A stretch of DNA of 64,000 bases from Nilaparvata lugens (GCF_014356525.2 NC_052508.1:58503441-58567440), one strand, 5' to 3'; positions 10,164 to 21,345 are shown, numbered from the stretch's first letter. Notes: generated by a model from the letters alone, not told the origin. Made by a program: numbers and translations.

Positions 10164-11302
10164 TAGGTATATTAGCATTAGTATTCTGTTTATTTCCTTG
10201 ATATGAGAAATGCTATTCCTAAATCACTGAATTTTTTTTTTCAAAATTCTCATGATCTTGTGAACAGGTATTTGTAAATACAGTGTCAAACAATATCATG
10301 CCTTTTTTCACACATTCCTACTTTAGAATCAAAACTAACAATATCCAGTTACATTGGAGTCAAAACTCACATTATCCAAATTTGAGAGTCAAAACTAACA
10401 ATCTCCATACTTTAATAGCTTGCAAATAATGCACCACCTCACATCAATGAAATGGAAATTGTGTTTCCAATCACAGGGCATAGTTTCATTCCACCAGACA
10501 GAGTGTTTGCATACATAGAAAAAAAAAATAGGAGTCATGAAACGATTCTAACTTTTGAACAGTTGAAAGACATTGTCAGTGAACATTCAACACTGAAAAC
10601 ATTGGGCCAGGACTGTGTTTTGTACAATTTCAAGGATGCAATGAAAAATGTCATGAAATCCACACCAAATTGGCATTTCCAAATATCGAAAATCAAAAGG
10701 ATTTATATAAAAAAAACTCGTTCCACCATTCACTCAAGGGGGGATTTGTTTTATATGAACGATTTGAATGAATATCGATCCCTCTTCATGAAGAATAAGA
10801 CAGCCGCTAACTTTCTAATCTTCCAGACACCAGAAGGTAATCCAATTTCAACAGAAAAGAAACGTGACGTAGCAGCTCTATTAACCAAGCACTTTGGAGA
10901 TAAGTGGCATGATATTGAAAAACTTGCATTTTTCTCTCATCTGATAAATGGACAGCAAACAACAGATGAACAGCAAAACAATGATTTCATTGAAAATGAG
11001 TGTGAACTTCTTGAGGACTTACCTGGCCAACTCATTTAATAGGTATATTAGCATTAGTATTCTGTTTATTTCCTTGATATGAGAAATGCTATTCCTAAAT
11101 CACTGAATTTTTTTTTTCAAAATTCTCATGATCTTGTGAACAGGTATTTGTAAATACAGTGTCAAACAATATCATGCCTTTTTTCACACATTCCTACTTT
11201 AGAATCAAAACTAACAATATCCAGTTACATTGGAGTCAAAACTCACATTATCCAAATTTGAGAGTCAAAACTAACAATCTCCATACTTTAATAGCTTGCA
11301 AA
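9542..11302 (+). repeat. 876-bp tandem duplication (9542-10417 and 10418-11293)
   Basis: Second tandem duplication inside the element, with an offset of exactly 876 bp. I saw no difference in the duplicated 195 codons. The 9-bp GCTTGCAAA is present at 9542, 10418 and 11294, so the breakpoints share microhomology. It copies the 3' third of the ORF plus part of the right subterminal array. Confidence 0.93.
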
Positions 11303-11722
11303 AACTATAATAAACATAATATATGTAATTTTTCAATTCAAACAACGATTTCAAGTATGGCAGTAACAGCCTAGATCATAACATCATGCCCATAGATTGA
11401 AATAATTGAGAAAACAGTTTTCACAAATTATCTCAGAACCAACTTTTTGGAGATTGTGAGTTTTGATTCTAGAGGACTCCCTGAGGCCTATAGATGCAAA
11501 ACTCACATTCTCCACTTTTCAAAAATTTACAGGAAGAAGAAAAAACTGATATTTTACTTTCTGTGTGTTTTTTCCATTTTTTTTTTGTTATTTGTATTAT
11601 GACTTCAAATATATGTTACAATACATGGAATGACCGTACAACAGTATTTAAGCTTAAAAAAGTCAATTTAAATTTGGATAATGTGAGTTTTGATACACAT
11701 TTTTGGATAATTTAAGTTTTGC
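10325..11722. repeat. right subterminal motif array
   Basis: Direct copies are at 10325-10346, 10356-10377 and 10385-10406 (repeated at 11201, 11232 and 11261 by the 876-bp duplication) and 11491-11513. Inverted copies are at 11449-11470 (GGAGATTGTGAGTTTTGATT), 11676-11697 and 11705-11722. Variation is concentrated at a few positions (CTCAC/CTAAC, AATCTCC/ATTATCC), as expected for recurring protein-binding sites. Confidence 0.8.
10418..11039 (+). pseudogene. duplicated C-terminal third of the DUF7869-type ORF
   Basis: From ATG 10452 the frame repeats the last 195 codons of the 8371-10163 ORF (MEIVFPITGHSFIPPDRVF to EDLPGQLI). It lacks everything upstream, including the SDGCSGQN motif. It is a by-product of the 876-bp duplication. 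Confidence 0.9.
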
Positions 11723-11846
11723 TCCAAAATATTCCAGATTCGCTCATTTTCACACTGAAGTTTTTAGATTGAGCTAAGAAGAGGAACTTGGAAACTTATA
11801 CTAATAAAACAATGTAAATCAGGATTCCAAAATAATTAGCCATACA

Positions 11847-11882
11847 AAATTCTAGGAATATAATATAGTTTTTATTAATACT
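11847..11882 (-). repeat. right terminal inverted repeat
   Basis: Inverted partner of 6503-6538. It is followed by a (TTA)n tract at 11882-11899 that could hide the target-site duplication. Confidence 0.85.
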
Positions 11883-12600
11883 ATTATTATTATTATTATG
11901 TTCTAACGATTCTAAACTCTTGGACTTTAGCTTACTTGACCAATTTCATCAGGGCTCATCAGGATAACCTTCCTAGGAATCATGACATTACTTTACATTA
12001 TTATTATCTACTCATTGGACTGTGCCTCTCAGCATTAGTATTTCAACCTTGGAACTTAGCGCAAGTGCAGGTTACCATTCTCTTGGACTTATTGTAACAA
12101 TTTACATAAGTTTCATCATCAGTGGTCAAGTCAATCTTTCGGTACAGCAACTGCAGTAACTTCATTCATTGTGGTTGTCCATAACTTTGGACAATAGGCT
12201 CATTTCATAGACATTATTCTACTATCTCAAATATAGCTCATGGTTGAACTCATTAACTCACGTGAATGTGACTACAATCTATTGTACAAACTACAATCAA
12301 TCTAAATCTACATCAATACTTAACAATATTGTATGAATTTATCTTACTGGAAACTCACAAGAGTTTTTTTATTAATTGGACTTTTAGCAGTGTTTCATTC
12401 ACTTGGACTTGAAAAAGTAAAAAATCCTTGTAAAGTTCACTATGAAATAAACCAAAGAAAATATTATTCTTACAAAAAAATCAGGGATGACTTACTAGAA
12501 CAGTGCAAGAGACAATGAAAATGAAAATGTTGTTTTTGATCTTATTTTGTTATATCTATTCATTTTCACCTATTATATTCCATACTCATACATTTTAATC
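11883..12600. other. spacer with a cluster of TTGGACT heptamers
   Basis: No confident gene. A short frame at 12333-12518 has no recognisable domain. TTGGACT occurs exactly at 11920, 12015, 12083, 12376 and 12403, with a near-match (TTGGAAC) near 12050. The segment ends in a good splice acceptor (ATTTTCAG|G) immediately before the pogo-type ATG at 12613, so it may be 5' leader or subterminal sequence of that element. Confidence 0.45.
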
Positions 12601-12612
12601 TTTATTTTCAGG

Positions 12613-15296
12613 ATGCCTGGACTCAAACCAAAAGCAACTCGGCGCCCATACTCCCAAGAGGTATTACTGGAGGCAATCGCTGCTGTTGAGAGGGGCATGA
12701 CAGTGACTGCTGCTTCAAAGCAGTATGGCATCCCAAGGCAGACCCTCAAGGACAAGATTACTGGTAAATATTCCACAGTCTGTCGCATGGGAAGGCCATC
12801 CATCCTCACTTCTGACGAAGAGGATATTTTAGTGAACTGGGTTATCAGTATTGGTAGGGCTGGGTATCCAGTTACTAAAGAACAGCTCCTGTCCAGTGTC
12901 CAAAAACTGATGGTCAACCTCAAGAGGCCAAACCCTTTCAGTGATTCGACTACGCCGGGAGAAAAATGGTTGACACTTTTTTTGAATCGTCATCCAGAGA
13001 TATCTGCAAGGGTGACTCAAGCTATCTCAACTACACGTGCAAGTGTGACTGAAAGTCAGATTCGAAAGTGGTTTGTTGAGATCAGGGAATACTTATCATC
13101 AAAAAATTTAATGAACATTTTTGAAGATCCATCAAGAATCTATAATTGCGATGAGACAGCATTTTTTCTATGTCCCAAAGGCAAGAAAGTACTTGTCAAG
13201 AGGGGTGAGAAACAAATCCATTCTATTACTGGAAATGATGAGAAAGAATGTCTCACTACCCTGGTCACAGCCAATGCTGCTGGTAGTCTGGCTCCACCTA
13301 TGATTGTATATTCGTATGAGCGTGTTCCTGCGACTGTTGCACAAAAAATACCGGATGAATGGGGTGTAGGAAAGTCCGAAAGTGGATGGATGACAGGCGA
13401 AACATTCTACGAATATATAACCAATGTCTTCCATCATTGGCTCACAACGAACAACATTCAACGGCCAGTTGTGTTATTTGTAGATGGACATGTCTCACAT
13501 CTCACTCTTCATTTGAGTGAGTTCTGTTCGAGCAATGGAATTGAACTAATATCTCTTTATCCAAACTCCACTCACATCCTGCAGCCCATGGACGTTGCTG
13601 TTTTCCATCCAGTCAAGGCTTGTTGGAGGAAAACTGTAGACAATTGGAGAAGTGAGAATGGTGCTGCAAAAATAAGGAAAGAAGATTTTGCCCCACTTTT
13701 GAAAAAGGTCTTGGATGAAAGTGCTAAACCCAAAACTATCCAAAGTGGGTTCACTACTACTGGTCTCTTACACTTGAATCCTGATGATATAAATTTTGAA
13801 AAACTAATCAAAAGCAATCAAAGGGAGATAGTTACAAAGCCTTATTCTCACAGTCACTGGCTTACTCTGAGTGGTCACTTGAATTATTTGGAAAATAAAA
13901 TTGGTGGTGACATTATGAATAAATTCCAAAATTCTCAAGTGGACAATGATGAGAAGGCACTTTTCAATGTATGGTCCAGCATCAAATCTGAAGTATCTCT
14001 TTACCGAGAGGGTTTAGATAAGCAAGAAGCTAAACCAACCAGGTCTGAAGTGAATGAAGAAGTACCAATAACACAAGATGATAATATAGAAAATCCAGTT
14101 GAACCAACCAGGTCTGGAGTGAGTGAAGAAGTACCAATAACCCAAGATGATAATTCAGAAAATCCAGTCATTCAAGAAGATCTTATTTTATCATCTAAGA
14201 TCACAGAACAGAATGAAGGCACAATAAACTTGATATTGCAAGAAGATGAGTGGGGCAACCTCTCGTTTCCTCTTGATATTGAACTCCCCTTGACCGAAAC
14301 ATCTTTTGACCTATCAAATTTTTCCAACACTGAAGTCATGGATCATCATCAAGTGTCTGATCAACCAGATTCCGAGAAGCCTCCTACCTACTCAAGTCCG
14401 TCAAATTGTCTTGCATTACCATCATCTTTGGCTCCACCATCACCATCAACTCCACCATCATCATCAGCTCCATCATCATCAGCTCCACCATCATCAGCTC
14501 CACTATCATCTTTGGCTCCACCATCATCATCAGCTCCACCATCATCTTCGGCTCTACCATCATCATCAGCTCCACCATCATCATCTTTGCCTTCCACGCC
14601 TACTAACTCAAATCCTTCGAATTTTGCTGCTGTATCTTCATCATCTCCCACTCAGTCATCTCAACCCTCCACATCATACATATCTCCAACACAAATGAAG
14701 GAGAAAGTTTCTTCACCATTTAAAAGAGCGCTTTTCTGGCCTGGTGAAAGTGCAAAAAAAAAGAAGAAAATGAATAAAGTTAGGCTTCCCAGTGCAGTCA
14801 CTTCTGATCAGTGGAAAATGTATTACAAGAAAGTAGAAGAGAATAAGAAGAAGATTCAGGATGAAAAAGAAAAAAGTTGAGAGAAGCCAAAGCAAAGATA
14901 AAAAAGGAAGAAGAGGAGAAGAAGAGAAAAAAACTCAGCATGAAAGATAGCACTGAAGAAGAAGATTCACAGGATGATGTAGATCTAGCAGTGTGTGAAC
15001 TAGATATTCAGCAGCCTCTGCAGTTTGAAACCAGCAAAATCAAACCTGGCCAGTGGGTTGTAGTCCCCTATGAGATTAAAAATGAAAAGAAAATGTATGT
15101 GGGACAGATAATAACAAAAGAAATGTCAGGTAAAACAGCATCAGTCAAGTTTTTGGAGAAAAAACTGGAATCAAAGAAGTTTGTTTGGCCCATAAAAGAT
15201 GACATTGATACAATAAATTTAAACAAAGTGGTCAGAGTTTTAAGAGAGCCTACTTTTGATCGTTGGGGCTACCTCACATTTGCAGACTATGAATAG
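12613..15296 (+). CDS. pogo-type DDE transposase, nearly intact (one frameshift near 14870)
   Basis: From ATG 12613 the frame has an N-terminal helix-turn-helix (TVTAASKQYGIPRQTLKDKI, residues ~33-52), a CENP-B-like second DNA-binding region (to ~150), and the catalytic core: D180 in NCDETAF, D291 in FVDGHVSH and D327 in LQPMDVAVFHP (DD35D). A long Ser/Ala/Pro-rich tract (~600-660) follows, then a Lys-rich segment. At 14866-14880 the frame stops in an A-run. One base away it continues from 14877 to 15296 through a C-terminal module (KPGQWVVVPYEI, FVWPIKDD) common in arthropod and cnidarian pogo proteins. The lesion may be real or a homopolymer sequencing error. I start at 12613 because a splice acceptor lies just upstream. 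A domesticated gene is possible, but no sign of that is visible. Confidence 0.85.
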
Positions 15297-16789
15297 GTCT
15301 ATCAGTGTTAAATAACTGTCAAGAGGCGACTTTTTAATTGATGTGTTAGGTATATCTTGTGATCCACCATTTTTCCATCAATTTAAAAACGTTCCCTCGA
15401 TCTCATTTCAGACTTTTTAAAGAAATTTTCTGTATTCTATTTTTATTGTATGCTTTTATCAAGTTTTTCAAACATCAACTATGAAAATCAATATTCAATT
15501 TTTTATGCTCAATGTAGAGCCTTAGAGTCATCAATCACTATTGTAGCAGCTTGAAGTTGACAATCAATTAATTTCATTCTCTTATTCTATTTTTCTTATT
15601 GAATTTTTCTCATTTTTATTATTTTCAATTATTATACTTATTTTATTATTTTTCTTATTCATTTTGTATTGTTTGTGAAATATTGCTTTTCTCCTCTATA
15701 TTTGCAAACCACTATTTTCACGGCTTGATATAAAGTGCCTTGGAGATCAATAAACCTATTTTTGCTACCCTTTTTGAAGTGTAATAATTTTATCTATTTT
15801 CGGCGTTTATAGTTTTAATTAGATACATATTAATTGTTCTCATGAATATACTAATAGTAGGCTAATAATAATTCTTAATAATGATTTCTCTGTTAATAAT
15901 GATGAATGCTTTTTCAAATAATAATTTGGAATGCTAGTTTTGGAACAGAAAAGTTCTTATAACTTTCACATCATTGAAGTTCTTCCTTATCATACGTACC
16001 ATATGAATGAATTCGACCTTAATTCGAACTTATATCATTAATATTACATATTTTACTATCCATTTGTGAGAAGAATGACCCCAAATTGAACAAATAAGGT
16101 ATTTAATTGGTTACCTATGCCTTTCAAGCATCTTTGTGGTGAAATTATATTAAGAATTATCATTGCACGGACTTTGGCAATGAAATCACGGACATAAATC
16201 TTGTATCACGGAGATAGGCTGATAGCCTTGGAGTGTCGTGATACTCAATTTCGTTGATATTTTATTTATTAAACATAATTATAAGAAAATTGATGTGCTA
16301 GATCTCTTTTCAAATGCTGAAGAATTAAGAGGATTAGTTGTATTATCTTGTAAACTAAGTGTTATTTTTCTTATTTTACAATATCCCCATCAGCAGTTCT
16401 TAAGGTCACGGAATTTGGCTAGTTTACCTTAATCATCGCGTCATCCAACAGCCGTCGGTAGATCTGTTTTTCCATTTTCTTTCTTCCTACTGATTCACAA
16501 AATTTCAATTCTAATAATAATTTTAACATGTTTAAAATTTTAACATGAGTATAATTTGTGGATTTAAGTGAAATTTTTAATATGTTTTGTGATTGTGAAG
16601 GAAGATTTTGGTTGGTATTTATATTTTGAAATTAATTAATCTGATAAATCCCAAAATATTGTAGTACATACATTTTTTGGACTCAAAATAGTGTGTGAAT
16701 TAAGTTATTATTTACATAACCTCTAGACCGTGTATTCCAAATTAAGGTTAAAAGCAGCCTGTTGTTTTTACCTGCATTGAATCTATTGT
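15297..16789. other. AT-rich non-coding stretch
   Basis: No gene supported. AATAAA near 15750 may end the pogo transcript. From about 16100 the sequence could be 3' UTR of a LINE whose tail lies at 16790-16811. Confidence 0.4.
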
Positions 16790-16811
16790 CTATGAATAAA
16801 TGAAATGAAAT
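16790..16811 (+). repeat. retroposon 3' tail, AATAAA plus TGAAA repeats
   Basis: AATAAATGAAATGAAATAAT is the kind of short-repeat tail left at the 3' end of insect LINEs. It is directly followed by the Helitron-like coding start. Confidence 0.45.
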
Positions 16812-16812
16812 A

Positions 16813-17298
16813 ATGCCGCGGTGCGAACGACGTCCAAACTTGGGTCGTAGAGCTCGGAATGCTGTAAATTTAGAATATGCACGGGAAAATCAGCAGCAAG
16901 GAGATATACCATTCAATTCCCCAGCAAGGTGCATTCAACTATATCTAAAAATGCAAACTGCTGTATAACTAGCACATAGGAAGTCCATATTGAGATATAA
17001 AATACTGATTGATGGGTAATTTTCATAAAAATATAGTGAATCAGATTAAGCAAAGACTAAGCACACCTGAGGAGGCGCGGCTTGGTGATACAAAGTGTTG
17101 ATCTTATGGAGATTGCCTTATCACACTGTTACATGCTATGTCCGAATCAGTGAGTGTGAGTTCTTCCATTCAAACAAATAAGCAAGAAGCACCTGGATGC
17201 AAAATGCCGCATCGAGCCTCCTCAGGTGTGCATCCAGCTAAAGTTTGTCATGAGATGCATTAACTGTTTGGCGGTACGAAGTTCGCCGGGCCAGCTAG
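16813..17298 (+). mobile_element. Helitron fragment (N-terminal start plus 3' end)
   Basis: ATG 16813 opens MPRCERRPNLGRRARNAV, very like the MPRR...LGRR.RNA start of insect Helitron-encoded proteins; it stops after about 50 codons. The 3' end reads GGCGGTACGAAGTTCGCC, GGGCCA and then GCTAG at 17298 before a T. This is the short GC hairpin plus CTAG terminus expected of a Helitron, with a T on the 3' side. Inside, 17062-17076 and 17216-17230 are a perfect 15-bp inverted repeat. The Rep/helicase core is missing, so this is an internally deleted, non-autonomous copy. The exact 5' end was not found. Confidence 0.7.
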
Positions 17299-17836
17299 TA
17301 TTATATAAACTCATGTTATTTTAATTATCCACTGCATACTGCTGTATATTACTGAAAGTTGATTACCTTAATCTACTTTCAGCCTACTCCATCTTAATAA
17401 TTAATGATTTGATCTTAGTTACTCATATAATCATTTTACTTTATCAATTTTCTGTTTTTTTTTCTCTTAAATCTTCATATTAATTAAAACTTTTACAATA
17501 TTTTCATTTTTAAATAAACCCTTAGTTGAATTAATAAAATTAACGTTTTGGTAGAGTTAGTGGGAAGAATACTTCGAATATTCTTTCGAAAGAATGGACA
17601 TTGATATGTCCAAAGCTCCGCCAATTTATGTATGCATAACAATATTATCTATTTTATCTATAATTATTACAAATTGTTCTTTTTCATATTATATACAGCT
17701 CAATAATTATTTTCTTAATTTATATTTTGTAAATTCATCCATAATTTTGCTGTATTGCAAGCTATTGTATATGAGAGTATAAGCCAGTATATATTGTAAT
17801 CTACATAAATAAAGTACTCAATCAATCAATCAATTG
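17299..17836 (+). mobile_element. retroposon 3' end with (ATCA)n tail
   Basis: The block ends in AATAAAGTACTCA and then four CAAT units (about 17820-17836), a polyadenylation signal followed by a short tandem tail as in CR1/L2-like LINEs. No coding remnant is recognisable. A perfect 16-bp palindrome, ATTCTTTCGAAAGAAT, lies at 17579-17594. Confidence 0.45.
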
Positions 17837-18610
17837 CCAGATAATTTTTTGGCTATGAAGAAGTATAATAAACTACCAAAATAGTTTATCTTAATTATGA
17901 GAATTCAACATTGAATTATAAGAAAATATTTTTGATCGTTATTGAAAAGAATCAACAATAATTACTATCACATCGGATATACTGGAATAATATGAATCAC
18001 AGCTATCTAACATAGAAGGCGTTGAAAACAGTGAATCGGCTACCCTGTTGTCCTACCATTTCAACTGATTACCGTACTAATAACGCGAATCTCACTATAG
18101 CATAAGTTATCCTACCGAACAATATTATCAATTGTTGATCGGTTCTCGAGAATGGAATTTGTGTCATTCCACTCTAAATTCTAATTTCCATCATAAAGAT
18201 AAGAGGATTCAATCAATTAAATTTGAAATCTTCTTCAATTTCGGTAACAAAGATTTTTTTAAAATATTTATATATTTTCATGCATCCTTATTTTCAAGAT
18301 TATATTTCAAATCCCAAACAATGTTTGTATTGACACTGTTTGGTACAAATATGAATCATACGAGCCATACAAATGAATATTAAATCTGTTCTGATAACAG
18401 AAGGAAGTTTGCCACAGTTGTGAATGAAATATTTGATTAAGTAACCGGTTTTTTGCATTGCTATGTTGTATTGACATGATTATTTGTATTATTAACACCA
18501 TGTTAACAAAAAGTCTTTATTTTTCAGCGGAGATACAAACGATCTCAATCAAAGAGATAAACTACTTTGGAAACATGTCTGAAGGAAGAGAAGGAACCCA
18601 CACGATAAAA
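17837..18610. other. AT-rich stretch, nothing recognised
   Basis: Only short frames occur, without domains or splice structure that I could support. Confidence 0.4.
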
Positions 18611-18617
18611 AAAAATG

Positions 18618-18766
18618 ACTTCTCCAGGACAGAAATATTAAAATTGCTGAGGAGAAATTGGAGAGAGGCGAGATGAGCCACTTGAAAACAAAGTGGCTTC
18701 TCCAGGACAAAAATATTAAAAATGCTGAGGAGAAATTGGAGATAGGAGAGAGGCGAGATGAGCCTC
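18618..18766 (+). repeat. two ~80-bp imperfect tandem copies
   Basis: Both copies run CTTCTCCAGGACA, AAATATTAAAA, TGCTGAGGAGAAATTGGAGA and GAGAGGCGAGATGAGCC. The second has a short internal insertion (TAGGAGA). Origin unknown. Confidence 0.7.
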
Positions 18767-18874
18767 TTATTTACTTATATTATTATTATTAACTGGAATT
18801 CATAATGAAAGCTCTATAAATAGAACTAAGAACTCCTGCTACTGCAATATTGACCGACGAAGTGCATAGCAGAA

Positions 18875-18950
18875 GGAAATTCATTGGATGAAACTGTCGG
18901 TAAAGCCGCTCGGCCGCAACCAAGAGGTACATGGTTCGATTCTCGGTATG
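18875..18950 (+). ncRNA. tRNA-like SINE head (possible)
   Basis: GGTTCGATTCTC at about 18933 fits a Pol III B box and lies about 50 bp after a weak A-box-like GGTAAAGCCGC. It is followed by the duplicated body at 18952-19161. The similar AGCTCTATAAATAGAACTAA string nearby also recurs (with changes) at about 53305. I could not fold a full tRNA. Confidence 0.3.
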
Positions 18951-18951
18951 T

Positions 18952-19161
18952 GTGTGTGCCTGCGCGTGGGGGAGCAAGGGTCGGCTTCTTTCAGGGCTCA
19001 TGGCAGTTTGGACAGACTATAGAAATTGTGCAAAATAAGACCCTAGTATACATAGTATATCAATGACGCAGGTAGGCCGGGCGTGTGTGCCTGCGCGTGG
19101 GGGAGCAAGGGTAGGCTTCTTTCAGGGCTCATGACAGTTTGGACAGACTATAGAAATTGTG
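18952..19161 (+). repeat. 79-bp direct repeats (18952-19030 and 19083-19161)
   Basis: Copies start at GTGTGTGCCTGCGCGTGG and end at GAAATTGTG, with two substitutions between them. They are separated by 52 bp of unrelated sequence. Possibly duplicated SINE bodies. Confidence 0.85.
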
Positions 19162-19394
19162 ATGAAACAATTATCTTCAAATTTCTGTTTGTGTGAACAT
19201 TTATAACCTTAAAGCTAGGCCTCCTCGTGTTATGAATTGTTCAATTCAATTTATTTATCAACTGCTTACATCTTTCAAGAATTTGATTCAATTTATTCTG
19301 GTTCCAAGAAATGTGAGGGATGCTTCTACATCACAACTAGTAGAGAAAAATCTAGGGAATGAAGAAAAATCCTAACAAGCCAGCTCTGTAAGTG

Positions 19395-21182
19395 TCGAAG
19401 AAGTATCTACATCTTCACCAACGCAAGAAAAAAGATCACAGACAAAAGACAATTCAAGTAAATTAGTGAAGACATTGACAGTAAAAATGAAGATTCTCCA
19501 GCAGAAGAAGCAGAGGCGAAGTCAAATGATCAAAACTTTCAAACAGTTAGTTTTTGAATTGAAGAATATAGGAATGTTGAATTTCTGGCTTGGAATACCT
19601 TATAATGGATAAGTTCCACGGCTTAACTAGAGAGCTATTTCTAAATGTGAATAAGAATGCAGCAAGAAGCTCCAAAGGTCAGAGGTATTCTGATGATTTC
19701 AAGAAGTTTGCGGACTTACAGAGTCCAGGTCTAAAATAATCACTCTGATCAAATCGTCTTTCTGAGTCACGGATTTATCATCTAAACATCCGGGGTCTAT
19801 TAAGTTCTCGACTTATTTGAAACCATGACTTGAAGAAAATCATGAGGGAAATTCCCAATATTTTGTTGTTGTATTGTTGGCATTATAGCAGAAACAGCTG
19901 ATTGAAGCGTGCTAATTCAAATGAGTGTGCTTTTCAAAATATTTTGTAACAATGAATAATGTACCAGCTACAGAAGCTTTAGTTTTCATTCTTGTTAGCA
20001 TTAAGGACTATTGGAAGATTTCATGTGGCTATTTTTTAATTAATAAAATGACCGCGAATTTGCAGAAAAATTGAATAAAAACTGCAAAAAAATGGCGAAC
20101 GCGTCTGGTATAAAAATACACAGTGTGACTTTTGATGGTGCTGCAACAAATTGCTACATTCCAGTCGTCGGGTTGTAACATCTATGGAGATATAGGTAAG
20201 CTAAATAGTAGTTTTAAGATCAGACTATACATGCCATTCCAGATGCATGCCACATGCTTAAGTTGGCTAGGAACTGTCTAGCAGAATTAAAAGAATTAGA
20301 AGCACGGCAGCATCAAATGGGCCTATATGGATGAACTCCATGAAGTTCAGAGCTCGCTAGGTTTAAGTTTTGCTAATAAATTAACATGGAAGTATATTCA
20401 ATGGTATATGAATAAAATGAAAGTAAAGTTAGCTGCTCAGACATTGATTTCTTCAGTTGCTACTGCTACAGAGTTTCTAGAGCAAATAGGAGTTCATGTC
20501 TTTCAAGGGGCACAGGAAGCAGTGAAATCTATTTCCTGTGATGAGATTTTCGATTTTCTAAATTCGAAAGACCCTTTTCTCAAAGGTTCTAAGATACCAC
20601 TCACAAGAGAAAACTTGAATGATTGTGAAAAATATATTTTTGAAAGTATCAGATACCTTTATTTTTTGAGCACACTTGATGGCACACCTCTTTATAAAAG
20701 TAAAAGCAAACTGTTTGTAATAGGATTTGCTATGGCAGTAAAGTCTGTTATTGCAGTGGCAAATAATGTCTTACAAAATTCAGGTTTCAATTATGTAGTT
20801 AAGTATAAATTTTCGCAGGACTATTTAGAATTGTTTTTTTTTTATGTGATAGACATGGTTATAATATAAATGGGCATTCAGGCAAATTCTCATGAAAAAC
20901 GAGATATAGCCGACATTGTCTGCCAATGCAACGCTCATGCAAATTGATCCAACCGACAACTTGTTCAGTGGCGGAAGAATAGAAAACTTCCGTCATTGAT
21001 GACAAGTGATGATACCGATGGGTGTCGTAATGAACCTAATGATGATCGGGAGAATGATTATGTGATTGAGTTGTTGAAGAGTGATAATATTCTTCAATAT
21101 AATGTTATCTATTACATTGGAGGCTTTCTTAACAAAACAGTTTTGAACAAAATCAATTGTTGTAGATGTAGGCAAAGTCATA
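19395..21182 (+). pseudogene. P-element-type transposase relic
   Basis: Broken frames follow a P-element/THAP9-type transposase, normally a GTP-dependent nuclear enzyme. A leucine-zipper-like stretch (VKMKILQQKKQRRSQMIKTF, ~19480) comes first, then KGQRYSDDFKKFA (~19675) and HSVTFDGAATN (~20120). The 180-codon frame at 20327-20869 contains LSFANKLTWKYIQWYMNKMK and VKLAAQTLISSVATATEF, a FDFLNSKDP motif and SQDYLELFF near the end. A last piece, ILQYNVIYYIGGFLNKTVL (~21090), is the usual C-terminal domain. Stops and frameshifts throughout show it is dead. At about 21183 it runs straight into pogo-type sequence. Confidence 0.8.
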
Positions 21183-21345
21183 AAATGCAGCCACTTGACA
21201 AAGCAGTATCTGGCTATTACAAAAAGAATATAACACTGAATGTATAATAACTGGCTAATGAGTCATCCTGGTAAGAAAATTTCAATTTTTGATTTTGCTG
21301 GATTAGTGTCCAGGCTATTTGACAAAGCATTTACACCAATAATAT
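21183..21345 (+). pseudogene. pogo-like transposase fragment fused to the P relic
   Basis: The frame reads MQPLDKAVSGYYKK, then, after one stop, NWLMSHPGKKISIFDFAGLV. This is the third catalytic Asp region (LQPLD) and the SHPG/FDFAGL segment of a pogo-type transposase. It abuts the P-element C-terminus with no visible terminal repeats between them. Confidence 0.65.

Larger units (their letters stand above)
6503..11882 (+). mobile_element. DUF7869-type DNA transposon with TIRs and subterminal repeats
   Basis: The element is bounded by 36-bp terminal inverted repeats (6503-6538 and 11847-11882, one mismatch; core AATAAAAACTATATTATA). Inside lie the DUF7869-type ORF and about eleven distinct copies of a subterminal motif (consensus TCAAAACTCACAATCTCC) in both orientations near both ends. 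TIR plus subterminal motif arrays are typical of autonomous cut-and-paste elements whose transposase binds those repeats. Length is inflated by two tandem duplications (6471-9039 and 9542-11302). I could not identify a target-site duplication: outside bases are TTTATA on the left and ATTATT on the right. Superfamily is not assigned. Confidence 0.75.

Noticed and set aside
14306..14698. His/Leu-rich and Ile/Ser-rich frames overlapping the pogo ORF, and acidic minus frames
   Set aside because: Shadows of the TCC/TCA/CCA repeat that encodes the Ser/Ala/Pro tract of the transposase.
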